From Bog-756 sp038210245 (GTDB lineage Bacteria > Actinomycetota > Acidimicrobiia > Acidimicrobiales > RAAP-2): DNA of 64,000 nt. The notes under the pieces are model-generated. The model was not told the DNA's origin, did no database searches, and worked only from the letters and a program-made list of their open reading frames with translations. The position numbers and the translations under genes are program-made. Positions 25,118-33,080 of this stretch are shown piece after piece; position 1 is the first letter of the stretch; every line of letters begins with the position of its first letter. The DNA lies in assembly GCA_038210245.1 (NCBI GenBank), contig JBBQWW010000001.1, positions 62,001 through 126,000 on the forward strand, written 5' to 3'.

Positions 25118-26898
25118 CCGACCTCCCCGACCTGGGCCGCCCCGCCGCCGCTGGCTCCGGCCCCACCGCGCCCCGCCTCGGGGTCGAGACCGGCCCGGGC
25201 GAGCTCGGCTCGCCGTTCTTCGGCGTAGGCGTCGGCCTCGGCCACCTGGCGACGCTGGTCCCAGCCGAGTTCGGGGCCGATGATCTCCGCCACCCGGTGG
25301 GCGGCGTCGGCGGCGCCACGGGCGTCACGCAGCGAGGCCCGGGTCCTCCGGTCCAGCACGTCGGCCACCGAGCCGGCCATCTCGTGGCGCACGGCGTAGA
25401 GGGCCTCGACCCCGAGGTAGTGGAGCCCGTCCACCAGAGGGTCGAGTAGCTCGGGCCGTCCGTCGGCCAGGTCCAGCACCTCGGGGGTCTCCGAGCCGTA
25501 GCGACCAGCCAGGTGGGCGGCCGTGGCCGTGGCCGCGTCGGGTGGAGGCCCGCCGACCGCACCCCCGGAGGTGCCATCGTCGTGCCGGGCCGGAACACGG
25601 GCCGACTGCCCCGCCCCGCGCAGCCGGAGGTCCTTGGTGGTGCAGCGCAGGGACCGGCGACCGAGCGCCGTGGCCACCACATCCACCGTGTCCTCGGCCA
25701 TCTTCCGGTAGGTGGTCAGCTTCCCCCCGGTCACTGTGACCACGCCGGACTCCGAGGTCCGCACGGTGTGGCGGCGCGACAGGTCGGCGGTCCGCTCGCT
25801 CGGGGCGTGCTTCCCCTCCACCGGCGCCAGCAGGGGTCGCAGGCCGGACCACAGCCCGGTGATGTCGTGGCGCCCGATGGGGCGGGTGGTGACGGCGTTG
25901 GCCGCCGACAGGATGTAGTCGACATCCTCGGGCAGGCAGCTCGGGTTGTCGAGGGGCCCCTCGTACTGGGTGTCCGTCGTGCCCAGGTAGACCTGGTCCC
26001 CCCACGCCACCACGAAGATGGACCGGTGGTCCTCCTTCACCGGGATGACGGCGGCGATGTCACACGGGAAGGCGTCGTGGGGGACGGTGATGTGGATTCC
26101 CTTGGCCGGGCGGATGGAGTGTGGGTTGTGGTGCTCGTCCAGGGTCCGGACCTCGTCGGACCACACGCCGGCCGCGTTGACCACCACCGAGGCCCGGATC
26201 TCGAACGGCTCGGCGCCGTCGGGGGCCACCCGGGCCCCGCATACCCGTCCGTCGGACCCGGTGACCAGTCCGGTCACCGGGGTGTGGTTGGCCGCCACCG
26301 CGCCGTGGTCGAGCACGGCGGTGCGCACCACGGCCAGGGTCAGTCGGGCGTCGTCGGCCCGTGCGTCCCAGTACAGGAATCCGGCCACCAGGCGGTCGGC
26401 CCGCAGGGTGGGCATGTGGACCAGGGCCTGCTCCCGCGAGACCTTCTCGTGGCGGCGGCCGATGCGCATCCCTCCGGTCAGGTCGTAGAGCCACAGGGCG
26501 GTCAGGTACACCCGGGCCACGCTGCGGTTCACTACGCCGTCCCGCCCGAACAAGGGGATGAGGAACGGGAGCGGCGTCACCAGGTGAGGGGCATTCTCGA
26601 GGAGCCGCTGGCGCTCGGCCAGGTTCTCGTAGACCAGGCGGAACTCGTGCTGCTGCAGGTAGCGCAGGCCGCCGTGGATCAACTTGGACGACTTGGACGA
26701 GGTGCCCGAGGCGAAGTCGTCCTTCTCCACCAGGGCGGTGCGCAGCCCACGGCTGGCGGCGTCAAGGGCCACCCCGGCCCCGGTGATCCCCCCGCCGATC
26801 ACCAGGACGTCGAACGACTCGGAAGCCAGGCGACCGAGGGACTCGTCTCGGCGGAAGCGGCCGGCGCGGGACTCATCGGCGCGGGCTGGCTGAGGCAT
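25114..26898 (-). CDS. glpD: Aerobic glycerol-3-phosphate dehydrogenase
   Basis: 594 residues from the ATG at 26898 (an in-frame ATG at 26940 would add 14). The FAD-binding DVLVIGGGITGAGVALDAAS (about 29-48), ALVEKDDFASGTSSKSSKLIHGGLRYL signature, the substrate domain and the C-terminal DAO_C domain are present. It oxidises sn-glycerol-3-phosphate to dihydroxyacetone phosphate and feeds the quinone pool at the inner face of the membrane. First gene of the glpD-AGPS-like-kinase operon, with 4-nt overlaps. It is divergent from the Fur-type regulator across a gap with a large palindrome. Confidence 0.94.
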   Translation of the reverse strand: MPQPARADESRAGRFRRDESLGRLASESFDVLVIGGGITGAGVALDAASRGLRTALVEKDDFASGTSSKSSKLIHGGLRYLQQHEFRLVYENLAERQRLLENAPHLVTPLPFLIPLFGRDGVVNRSVARVYLTALWLYDLTGGMRIGRRHEKVSREQALVHMPTLRADRLVAGFLYWDARADDARLTLAVVRTAVLDHGAVAANHTPVTGLVTGSDGRVCGARVAPDGAEPFEIRASVVVNAAGVWSDEVRTLDEHHNPHSIRPAKGIHITVPHDAFPCDIAAVIPVKEDHRSIFVVAWGDQVYLGTTDTQYEGPLDNPSCLPEDVDYILSAANAVTTRPIGRHDITGLWSGLRPLLAPVEGKHAPSERTADLSRRHTVRTSESGVVTVTGGKLTTYRKMAEDTVDVVATALGRRSLRCTTKDLRLRGAGQSARVPARHDDGTSGGAVGGPPPDAATATAAHLAGRYGSETPEVLDLADGRPELLDPLVDGLHYLGVEALYAVRHEMAGSVADVLDRRTRASLRDARGAADAAHRVAEIIGPELGWDQRRQVAEADAYAEERRAELARAGLDPEAGRGGAGASGGGAAQVGEVG

Positions 26899-26968
26899 GG
26901 GCAAAGCCTGCCACACGTGACCGGGCCGACCGACCTCCACCGGTGCTGCGGCTCCAAACCCTGGTCGG

Positions 26969-27016
26969 CACGGTATCTACAACGATTGTTGAAAAACAAC
27001 GGTTGGTGATACCGTG
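26969..27016. promoter_or_regulatory. 48-bp dyad, probable Fur/PerR operator
   Basis: Outer 9-bp arms CACGGTATC / GATACCGTG are perfect and flank a centre built of alternating CAAC and GTTG words. Read against its own complement, about 18 of 24 positions match. It ends 7 nt before the start of the Fur-family gene and lies 70 nt upstream of glpD. The AT-rich centre includes ACAACGATTGTTG and AAAAACAACGG. It probably gives autoregulation of the Fur-like gene and may also affect glpD. Confidence 0.65.
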
Positions 27017-27023
27017 ACGGGTG

Positions 27024-27482
27024 ATGCGTACCCCCGACGAGCTGACCGAACGGTTCCGGTCCACCGGCCGCAAGGTCACCGCTCAGCGCCAGTGCATCTT
27101 CCGGGTGCTCCAGGGCGACGTCACCCACCCATCGGCCGAGTCCGTCCACGCCCTGGCCAGGAGCGAGATGGAGACCATCTCGCTCAAGACCGTCTACCAG
27201 ACCCTCCACGACCTCGCTGAACTGGGCGAGATCGCCGCCCTCGACGTGGGCACCGGTATGACCCGGTTCGACCCCAATGTGGACGATCCCCATCACCACC
27301 TGGTCTGCCGGAACTGCGGTCGCGTGCGAGACCTGGTGGCCACCTTTCCCGACCTCCAGATCCCGGAAGGAGCCGACCTCGGCTTCGAGGTCGGCTCGGC
27401 CGAGATCGTGTTCCGAGGCCTGTGCCCCGAGTGCCTCCCGACCTCGTCCGACCGGCGGACCCCGTCGCCGGTGGGCCCGTGA
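27024..27482 (+). CDS. Fur-family transcriptional regulator, PerR-like
   Basis: 152 residues from the ATG at 27024; a GTG one codon upstream also fits. Winged HTH at about 15-75 (TVYQTLHDLAELGEI). PerR-like metal ligands are H35 (VTHPSAESV), D83 (RFDPN) and the HHH at 90-92. Structural zinc cysteines are at C95 and C98 (VCRNCG) and a second CxxC is near 138-141 (LCPEC). Such regulators sense peroxide or iron and repress defence genes. It is followed at 87 nt by rubrerythrin, a classic PerR target, so peroxide sensing is the better guess. Its own start is next to a large dyad. Confidence 0.9.
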   Translation: MRTPDELTERFRSTGRKVTAQRQCIFRVLQGDVTHPSAESVHALARSEMETISLKTVYQTLHDLAELGEIAALDVGTGMTRFDPNVDDPHHHLVCRNCGRVRDLVATFPDLQIPEGADLGFEVGSAEIVFRGLCPECLPTSSDRRTPSPVGP

Positions 27483-27569
27483 CCGTACGCCGCTCTCCGT
27501 ATCCGATGTCAGCACCAGCAACCCACCCACGGAAGCCTCCGCGGGAACCACAGCCATGAAAGGAACACC

Positions 27570-27989
27570 GTGACGGAACTGAAAGACAGCAAGACCGAGG
27601 CCAACCTGAAGGAGGCCTTCGCCGGCGAGAGCCAGGCCAACCGCCGCTACCTCTACTTCGCCCAGAAGGCCGACGTCGAGGGCTACCCCGACGTCGCCGC
27701 CCTCTTCCGCTCGGTCGCCGAGGGGGAGACCGGCCACGCCTTCGGCCACTTCGACTTCCTCCGCCTGGTCGGGGACCCGGTGACCGGCGTCCCGGTCGGT
27801 CCCACCGCCGACAACCTCAAGTCGGCCATCGAAGGGGAGACCTACGAGTACTCGGAGATGTACCCCGGGTTCGCCAAGACGGCCCGGGACGAGGGCTTCG
27901 ACGAGATCGCCGAGTGACTGGAGACCCTGGCCCGGGCGGAGAAGAGCCACGCCGGACGGTTCAGCGAAGGACTGGCCTCACTGTCCTGA
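27570..27989 (+). pseudogene. Rubrerythrin with an in-frame TGA at a conserved Trp position
   Basis: From the GTG at 27570 the frame encodes 115 residues of rubrerythrin: E20 (AFAGESQANRRYLYF), E53 and H56 (EGETGH), and E90 in IEGETYEY. It then meets TGA at 27915-27917. The same frame continues for 23 codons (LETLARAEKSHAGRF...) to a second TGA at 27987-27989. Homologues read E-x-W/D-W-x-E-T-L-A at this point, so TGA replaces the usual TGG. The lost tail holds the last diiron ligands (ExxH in AEKSHA, E124 and H127). Unless read through, the protein cannot form its peroxide-reducing diiron site. Paired terminators start 6 nt after the second stop. This could be a nonsense mutation, a sequencing error or recoding. 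Confidence 0.85.
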
Positions 27990-27995
27990 TCCGAG

Positions 27996-28058
27996 GACGG
28001 GGTGCCGGGCACCCCGTCGACGAGCGGACCGGCCCCGGGTGAACCCGGGGCCGGTCCG
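27996..28058 (+). terminator. Two tandem hairpin terminators after the rubrerythrin gene
   Basis: First hairpin: 11-bp perfect arms GACGGGGTGCC / GGCACCCCGTC (27996-28018). Second hairpin: 15-bp perfect arms CGGACCGGCCCCGGG / complement with a TGAA loop (28025-28058). They start just after the distal stop codon at 27989, not the in-frame TGA, which marks the original gene end. Confidence 0.85.
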
Positions 28059-28167
28059 TGCCCACCGGGCGGACCCCCGTCCGACCCTCCGACGATGCGG
28101 CGGGGGACCGAACCGTGCCGCAGAGGACTGCGGGCCCCGGCGGCCGAGTGACCCTGGAGGATGTGCC

Positions 28168-28785
28168 GTGACCGCAACCCGACCCCTCACCCTCGACGAC
28201 ATCGCTGACCAGCGCGCCTATGAGCGGGAACGGGACGAGTTCCGGGCCCAGGTCATCGCCACCAAGAAGCTCCGACGCATCAGCGTCGGACCGGTGATCA
28301 CCCTGACCTTCGAGAGCCGGCTGACCATGCGCTTCCAGGTGCAGGAGATGGCCCGGGCCGAGAAGATGCTCTCCGACGAGCAGATCCAGCACGAATTAGA
28401 CGTCTACAACCGACTCCTCCCGGCGGCCGGTGAGCTGTCGGCCACCCTCTTCCTCGAGCTGACTTCCGCCGAGGAGCTGCGCACCTGGCTGCCGCGTCTG
28501 GTCGGGGTGCAGCGGGCCTGTGAGCTCCACCTCGGCGCCGGCGGGGCCGGTGGGGTGATCGTGGCCACGCCCGAAGAGGACCACGAGTCCAACCTGAGCC
28601 GTCCCGAGACCACCTCGGCCGTCCACTATGTCCGGTTCCGCTTCACCCCGGAGCAGGTGGCGGCGTTCGCCACCGGACCGGCGGCGCTGGTCGTGAACCA
28701 CCCCGAGTATCCCGACGGACGGCCCGGCACCCCCCTCAGCGAGGCCACGCGGGTCGAACTCGGGGCCGATCTGGCCGGTCGCTGA
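28168..28785 (+). CDS. DUF3501 family protein
   Basis: 205 residues from a GTG at 28168; the frame is open upstream but passes through the terminators. The N-terminal half matches DUF3501 (LTLDDIADQRAYERERDEFR, KKLRRISVGPVITLTFESR, QVQEMARAEKML). Members often sit next to rubrerythrins or rubredoxin-like genes and are thought to have a redox or metal role, with no proven activity. Here it lies just downstream of the rubrerythrin, though behind strong terminators, so it needs its own promoter. No signal peptide or membrane segment. Confidence 0.8.
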   Translation: MTATRPLTLDDIADQRAYERERDEFRAQVIATKKLRRISVGPVITLTFESRLTMRFQVQEMARAEKMLSDEQIQHELDVYNRLLPAAGELSATLFLELTSAEELRTWLPRLVGVQRACELHLGAGGAGGVIVATPEEDHESNLSRPETTSAVHYVRFRFTPEQVAAFATGPAALVVNHPEYPDGRPGTPLSEATRVELGADLAGR

Positions 28786-28814
28786 CCCGCCGCCGCGGGT
28801 CGACCGACCAACGC

Positions 28815-29579
28815 TCACCGCCCGGTGAAGTGGGGCGGCCGTCGCTCGAGGGAGGCGGCCACGCCCTCAGCGAAGTCGTCGGTACCGGCCAGGGCCAGCT
28901 GCTCGCTTCGTTCATGGTCCACGGCGGCGGCGAACTCCTTCCGCAGGTCCGTCCGCAGGGTTCTCCGGATGGCCCGCACGGCCAGGGGAGCCGAGCCGGC
29001 GATCTCGGTGGCCAGACGGTGGGCGGCGGCCCTGGGGTCGTCGTCCAGGCGGTCGCACAGTCCGATGCGGAGGGCCTCGGTCCCATCGATGCGCCGCCCG
29101 GTGGTGAGGAGCTCGAGGGCGTGCTGGGGCCCGACGGTCCGAGGCAGGGTGACCGAGAGTCCGAAGCCCTGATGGAAGCCGAGCCGGGCGAAGTTGGCGG
29201 AGAACCGGCTGTCCGGCGCGGCCACCCGGAAGTCGCCGGCCAAGGCCAGACCGAGCCCACCGCCGATGGCCGCCCCCTGCACGGCCACCACGATGGGGAG
29301 GGGCCCGTCGACGAGGGCCACCGCCTGGGCGTACAGGGAGCGAAGCAGGTCCGGGTCGGGGGAGGCGGTGCGGCCGAAGTCGAGGCCGGCGCAGAAGTGG
29401 CGTCCCTCGGAGCACAGGACCACGGCCCGTGCCCCGTTGGTCTCTGCCCACGCCAGCGCGTCCACCAGGCCTCCGAGGAGTTCGGCGTCGAAGTAGTTGG
29501 CCGGTGGCCGGTGCAGCTCGACCTCGGCCACGTGTCGGTCGTCGACGGACACGGTCACATCTCCGAATATCCCGGTCAT
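28815..29579 (-). CDS. Enoyl-CoA hydratase/isomerase family protein
   Basis: 254 residues with crotonase-fold features: the oxyanion-hole motifs EGRHFCAGLDFG (about 57-68) and AVQGAAIGGGLGLALAGDFRVA (about 99-120). The glutamate pair usual for hydratases is not obvious, since the second position reads FHQGFGLS, so isomerase or another crotonase activity is possible. Its ATG overlaps the CoA-transferase stop by 4 nt, making a two-gene operon acting on one CoA thioester. Confidence 0.88.
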   Translation of the reverse strand: MTGIFGDVTVSVDDRHVAEVELHRPPANYFDAELLGGLVDALAWAETNGARAVVLCSEGRHFCAGLDFGRTASPDPDLLRSLYAQAVALVDGPLPIVVAVQGAAIGGGLGLALAGDFRVAAPDSRFSANFARLGFHQGFGLSVTLPRTVGPQHALELLTTGRRIDGTEALRIGLCDRLDDDPRAAAHRLATEIAGSAPLAVRAIRRTLRTDLRKEFAAAVDHERSEQLALAGTDDFAEGVAASLERRPPHFTGR

Positions 29580-30778
29580 GGTGGTCCGTCCCCCTGGTTG
29601 TGGTGGTGGCCCTTGTCCGATCCACCCGCCGGGCGCCCGTCGGAGGTGGCCCGCACCTCGGCCAGGACCTCGTCGGTGTGCTGACCGCTGAGGGCGGCCG
29701 GGCGCCGAACCGTCGGTCCGGACATCCGGGAGAACCGGACCGGTTGGGGGATCACCTTGTACGGGCCCGCCACCGGATGGTCGTCCTCGTCGAGGTCGTC
29801 GACCAGCTGGTCAAGAGTGGGGACGGGCGAGGCCGGTATGCCGGAGGCCAGGCAGAACTCCAGCCACTCGGCGGTGGTGCGGTCGGTCAGGATGGTCGCC
29901 ACCTCTCCGTAGAGGTCGACGGCATGGTCGATCCGACCCCGGGCCGTGCCGATGCGCTCGTCGGCGGCCAGGTCCTCCCGATCGCCGGCCTTGAATAGGT
30001 CCTCGAAGTTCCGTCGCGTGTAGGGGAGCACACTGATCCATCCGTCCCGGGTGCGTTGGGGCCGGCGTTCCGAGTTGAGGATCCGCTGGTAGCCCGGCGG
30101 CCCTTGGGGTGGCCGGGCCGTGGCCGCCCCGGCGTGCTCCACCAGCATGAAGGCCGTCATCACGTCGACCATCGGGATCTCGATGCGCTGCCCCTCCCCG
30201 GTGCGTTCCCGGTGGAGGAGGGCGGCCAGCACGGCGTAAGCGATGGTCAGCCCACTGACCTTGTCGGCCATCAGGGTCGGTGCGAAGAGGGGCTCACCCC
30301 CGAACCGGCGGAAGGCGTCGGGCAGCCCGGTGGCCGCCTGGATCACATCGTCGTAGGCCGGGGCGTCGGCGGAGTCGGAGTCACTCGGGTACCCCTGGGC
30401 CTGGCAGTAGACGATGTCAGGTCGCACCGAGATGATGTCGGGGTAGGTGAGGTGGAGCCGGGCCAGGGTCCCCGGACGGAGGTTGGTGACCATCACGTCG
30501 GCGGTGGCCGCCACCTCGAGCAGTGCCTCCCGACCTTGCTCGCTCTTCAGGTCGAGGACCACGTTGCGCTTGTTGCGGAGGAGGTTGAGGGCGACGCCGG
30601 AGAGACCGGGATGGGGCCCGGCGGTCATGACCCGGCTGAGGGTGCCGAGAGGATCCTCGATGGTGATCACGTCGGCACCCAGGTCGCCGAAGATCTGGGT
30701 GGCCAGCGGACCCATCACGATGGAGGTGAGGTCGACGACCCGAACACCGTCGAGTGGTCCAGTGAGGTGTTCGGTCAT
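29576..30778 (-). CDS. Class III CoA-transferase (CaiB/BaiF family)
   Basis: 400 residues. The opening DGVRVVDLTSIVMGPLATQIFGDLGADVITIEDP and the catalytic Asp motif PAYDDVIQAATG (Asp at about 142) identify the family. It moves CoA between acyl-CoA and a free carboxylate through an aspartyl-CoA intermediate. First gene of the operon with the enoyl-CoA hydratase-like gene. The 54-nt gap to the encapsulin gene upstream on the same strand leaves open whether it belongs to the encapsulin transcript. The tail is His/Gly-rich. Confidence 0.9.
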   Translation of the reverse strand: MTEHLTGPLDGVRVVDLTSIVMGPLATQIFGDLGADVITIEDPLGTLSRVMTAGPHPGLSGVALNLLRNKRNVVLDLKSEQGREALLEVAATADVMVTNLRPGTLARLHLTYPDIISVRPDIVYCQAQGYPSDSDSADAPAYDDVIQAATGLPDAFRRFGGEPLFAPTLMADKVSGLTIAYAVLAALLHRERTGEGQRIEIPMVDVMTAFMLVEHAGAATARPPQGPPGYQRILNSERRPQRTRDGWISVLPYTRRNFEDLFKAGDREDLAADERIGTARGRIDHAVDLYGEVATILTDRTTAEWLEFCLASGIPASPVPTLDQLVDDLDEDDHPVAGPYKVIPQPVRFSRMSGPTVRRPAALSGQHTDEVLAEVRATSDGRPAGGSDKGHHHNQGDGPP

Positions 30779-30832
30779 GACGTCCTTCCGGCCGGTCCCG
30801 TGACCGAGCGGTCCACAGTGCCCTCGTCCGGT

Positions 30833-31639
30833 CTACAGGTAGGCCAGGTGGACGGCGGCGTCGGGGGTGTTGATCCGGAAGGTGAGGCTCTCCTCGATGT
30901 ACAGGTCGACGCCGGCCGCGCTGCTCGAGCGGTAGCCGACGGAGAAGTCCTCGCCGACGGTCAGCTCGAAGTCGCCACCCCGCTGGCTGAGCACCACCGC
31001 TCCGTCCACAGCCGGGGCCCACACCACCGGTCCGTCGAGGATCTGGCGGAGGTGCTCGAAGACCGGGTAGCCACCGTGCTCGGTGGTCTCGGTGACACCG
31101 GTGAAGCACCGGGCCCCGAGGGCGATGGCGTAGGGGCCGGCCACATCGGCGGCCCGCAGCGCCGCCACCGCCCGGGCCACATGCTCGGGATACCGGGCGT
31201 AGTCGTCACCGATGGCCACCGCGGGGTGGGGCGAGGCGGCGATGATGCCGGTCGCACCGCTGGACTCGTGGCCGTGGAACACCAGGTGGTCCTCGGCCAG
31301 GGCCGCGACCCGGCCGGCGGCGATCACCGGATCGAGGTCGAGGTCGGTGGCGCCCCGGTCGGCGGCGGCCAACTCGGCGCGGTCCAGGGTGAACGGGGAG
31401 CGCAGCTCCACCAGGGGAAGGACCTTGCGGCGGGCCACCTCGAGGCCGCCGAGGTCCGCACCGTCGACGGCCTCGATGCGCCCGATGTCCACCGCCGAGA
31501 ACTCCCAGCCCAGCGGGCCGGAGAAGTCGACCAGCCGCCGGGCGGCCAGGTAGTGCTTCAACGAGCGGCTGGCCTCGTCGTCGATCTGGGTCCAGGCCTC
31601 GTCGGTGATCGGGGCCAGCTCTCGCATCAGATGGTTCAT
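30833..31639 (-). CDS. enc: Family 1 encapsulin shell protein
   Basis: 268 residues, the standard length of a T=1 family 1 encapsulin with the HK97 capsid fold. The signature opening MNHLMRELAPITDEAWTQID, then DFSGPLGWEFSAVDIGR, the LPLVELRSPFTLDRAEL segment, the AEDHLVFHGHESSGATGI loop, GPYAIALG, LSQRGGDFELTVGEDFSVGY and the closing FRINTPDAAVHLAYL all match. Subunits self-assemble into a cytosolic protein nanocompartment that takes in cargo carrying a short C-terminal peptide. The ATG overlaps the stop of the upstream cargo gene by 4 nt (ATGA), so shell and cargo are translated together. Confidence 0.95.
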   Translation of the reverse strand: MNHLMRELAPITDEAWTQIDDEASRSLKHYLAARRLVDFSGPLGWEFSAVDIGRIEAVDGADLGGLEVARRKVLPLVELRSPFTLDRAELAAADRGATDLDLDPVIAAGRVAALAEDHLVFHGHESSGATGIIAASPHPAVAIGDDYARYPEHVARAVAALRAADVAGPYAIALGARCFTGVTETTEHGGYPVFEHLRQILDGPVVWAPAVDGAVVLSQRGGDFELTVGEDFSVGYRSSSAAGVDLYIEESLTFRINTPDAAVHLAYL

Positions 31640-32349
31640 GGGAACGTCCTGCTTTCGCTTCGTAGGTTGCCGATACCCAGACTGCCGCCGGTCAACCGAC
31701 CGGCAGCCGTCTGGGCCAGAGGATTGGGGGTGGGATCCCCGATCCGGGTGAGGGTGTTGCGGTCGATGTGGGAGAAGGGCTCGTCCCGGTCGGGGATGGC
31801 CAGGATCCCCTCCTCCTCGTAGGACCACCTGCCGTCGGGGTGGACGGCCACGCTCATCCGGTAGCTGAGGGTCCGGAAGGCCTGGTCGAGGTACGGGTTG
31901 GCCAGGATGCCATAGACCTCCGAGCCCAGGGCCGCCCGGACCTCGAACTCGGTGGCGTCCGGCTCGGCGGCCCCCCCGGCCAGCAGGACCTGACCCCGGG
32001 GGATCCCGAGGGTGAGGGTGACGGTGTGGGTGGCCGGCTCCCACAGCCAGTAGCCGACCTGGTCGTGGAAGGTCTCCTGCTCGCCGGGCTTGACGATGTG
32101 GGTGTGATATCGGAGCCCGTAGAGCAGTTGGGGGCCGTTGGTCTGGCGGTCGATGGGCTGGAGTTCGTAGCGCTCGACGAAGGTGTTGGCCTCGGTCCCG
32201 CCCACGTCGGGGTGGACGTCGTCGCCGGCCGCCCCCTCCCAGATGCCGGCCATGGCGGTCAGAGGGCCCAGGTTGGCCAGGGTGTCGGGGTCACCGTCGG
32301 GCTCGGTGAAGAGATCGTCCCCGTAGGGTTCCACTCCCGTCCAACTCAT
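31636..32349 (-). CDS. Nitrobindin-like heme-binding beta-barrel protein, encapsulin cargo
   Basis: 237 residues, ATG at 32349. Residues about 25-205 match the FABP/nitrobindin-like heme beta-barrel family (LGPLTAMAGIWEGAAGDDVHPD, FVERYELQPIDRQTNGPQLL, HTHIVKPGEQETFHDQVGYW, LGIPRGQ, WSYEEEG, HIDRNTLTRI). Relatives bind heme b or fatty acid and react with nitric oxide or peroxynitrite. A linker (PTPNPLAQTAAGR) follows, then the C-terminal peptide GSLGIGNLR at 222-230, the canonical encapsulin cargo-loading motif. The gene directly precedes and overlaps the shell gene. This is best read as the cargo enzyme of the compartment. A heme ligand His cannot be fixed by eye. Confidence 0.88.
   Translation of the reverse strand: MSWTGVEPYGDDLFTEPDGDPDTLANLGPLTAMAGIWEGAAGDDVHPDVGGTEANTFVERYELQPIDRQTNGPQLLYGLRYHTHIVKPGEQETFHDQVGYWLWEPATHTVTLTLGIPRGQVLLAGGAAEPDATEFEVRAALGSEVYGILANPYLDQAFRTLSYRMSVAVHPDGRWSYEEEGILAIPDRDEPFSHIDRNTLTRIGDPTPNPLAQTAAGRLTGGSLGIGNLRSESRTFP
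31660..31686 (-). other. Encapsulin cargo-loading peptide
   Basis: Residues 222-230 of the heme beta-barrel protein read GSLGIGNLR. This matches the S-L-G-I-G-x-L core known from actinobacterial DyP and ferritin-like encapsulin cargoes, which docks in a hydrophobic groove on the inner shell. It is separated from the barrel by a flexible Pro/Asn/Ala linker and followed by only seven residues. Confidence 0.85.
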
Positions 32350-32636
32350 GGTGGCCGCTGTCCTTCCCTGGGCTTCGTCTTCCCGTGCCCGGTCCGCGGC
32401 ACCCCCGGACCGGCCGGACTCTGCCCGACCCTGGGTCCCGAGTCCACACGTGGTCGTCAGTGTAGGGCTCCGGCCCTCCGGTCGGACATGACAGGTCGTC
32501 GGCTAGCTCGCCGGTGCACCGTGAGCAAGGTGGCCCTCCGACCATGAGGTCGTCGCCCGAGCCGGGTGACCCGGACGGGCCGGGTTCCACCGCCCTCCGG
32601 ACACGCACTGCGGTGCACGAACCAAGGGGAACCACC

Positions 32637-33071
32637 ATGACCACGGCCACCACCACCATCACCGGCAACCTGACCCGCGACCCGGAGATCCGCTACACCC
32701 GCGACGGACAGGCCACCACCACCCTCAGCGTGGCCGTCAACCGCCGCTGGCAGAACCGGGAGTCCAACGAGTGGGAGGAGTCGACCTCCTTCTTCGATGT
32801 CGTGACCTGGCGTGACCTGGCCGAAAACGTGGCCCTCAGCCTCACCCGGGGGATGCGGGTGGTGGTCACCGGCCGTCTCGAGCAGCGCAGTTGGGAGACC
32901 GATGATGGTGATCGGCGCTTCAAAGTGGAGATCGTGGCCGACGAGGTCGGGGCCAGCCTCCGGTTTGCCACCTTGGACGTCCACAAGGTGCTCCGGCCTC
33001 AGGCCGGCCCGGTCGACGGTGGACCCGGCGGGTCGGTGCCGGCCGACGACGGCCTCGGCACCCCGGCCTGA
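32637..33071 (+). CDS. ssb: Single-stranded DNA-binding protein
   Basis: 144 residues from the ATG at 32637. The OB-fold is clear: TITGNLTRDPEIRYTRDGQATTTLSVAVNRRW, SFFDVVTWRDLAENVALSLTRGMRVVVTGRLE, FKVEIVADEVGASLRFA. It coats single-stranded DNA. It is shorter than housekeeping SSB and its tail (GSVPADDGLGTPA) lacks the acidic DDDIPF-type tip that recruits partner proteins, so it is probably a secondary SSB. Divergent from the encapsulin operon; a small gene follows at 9 nt. Confidence 0.92.
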   Translation: MTTATTTITGNLTRDPEIRYTRDGQATTTLSVAVNRRWQNRESNEWEESTSFFDVVTWRDLAENVALSLTRGMRVVVTGRLEQRSWETDDGDRRFKVEIVADEVGASLRFATLDVHKVLRPQAGPVDGGPGGSVPADDGLGTPA

Positions 33072-33080
33072 CTACCGGCC

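Noticed and set aside
22134..25682. 1182-codon minus-strand frame fusing the kinase with upstream sequence
   Set aside because: The upstream half is Pro/Arg/Gly-rich shadow of the flavoprotein and glpD genes; the kinase begins at a GTG that overlaps the flavoprotein stop by 4 nt.
27570..27989. Genome-wide recoding of TGA as Trp
   Set aside because: Many intact genes here end at TGA in the expected position (for example xseA, encapsulin, P450), so TGA is a normal stop; only this codon is odd.
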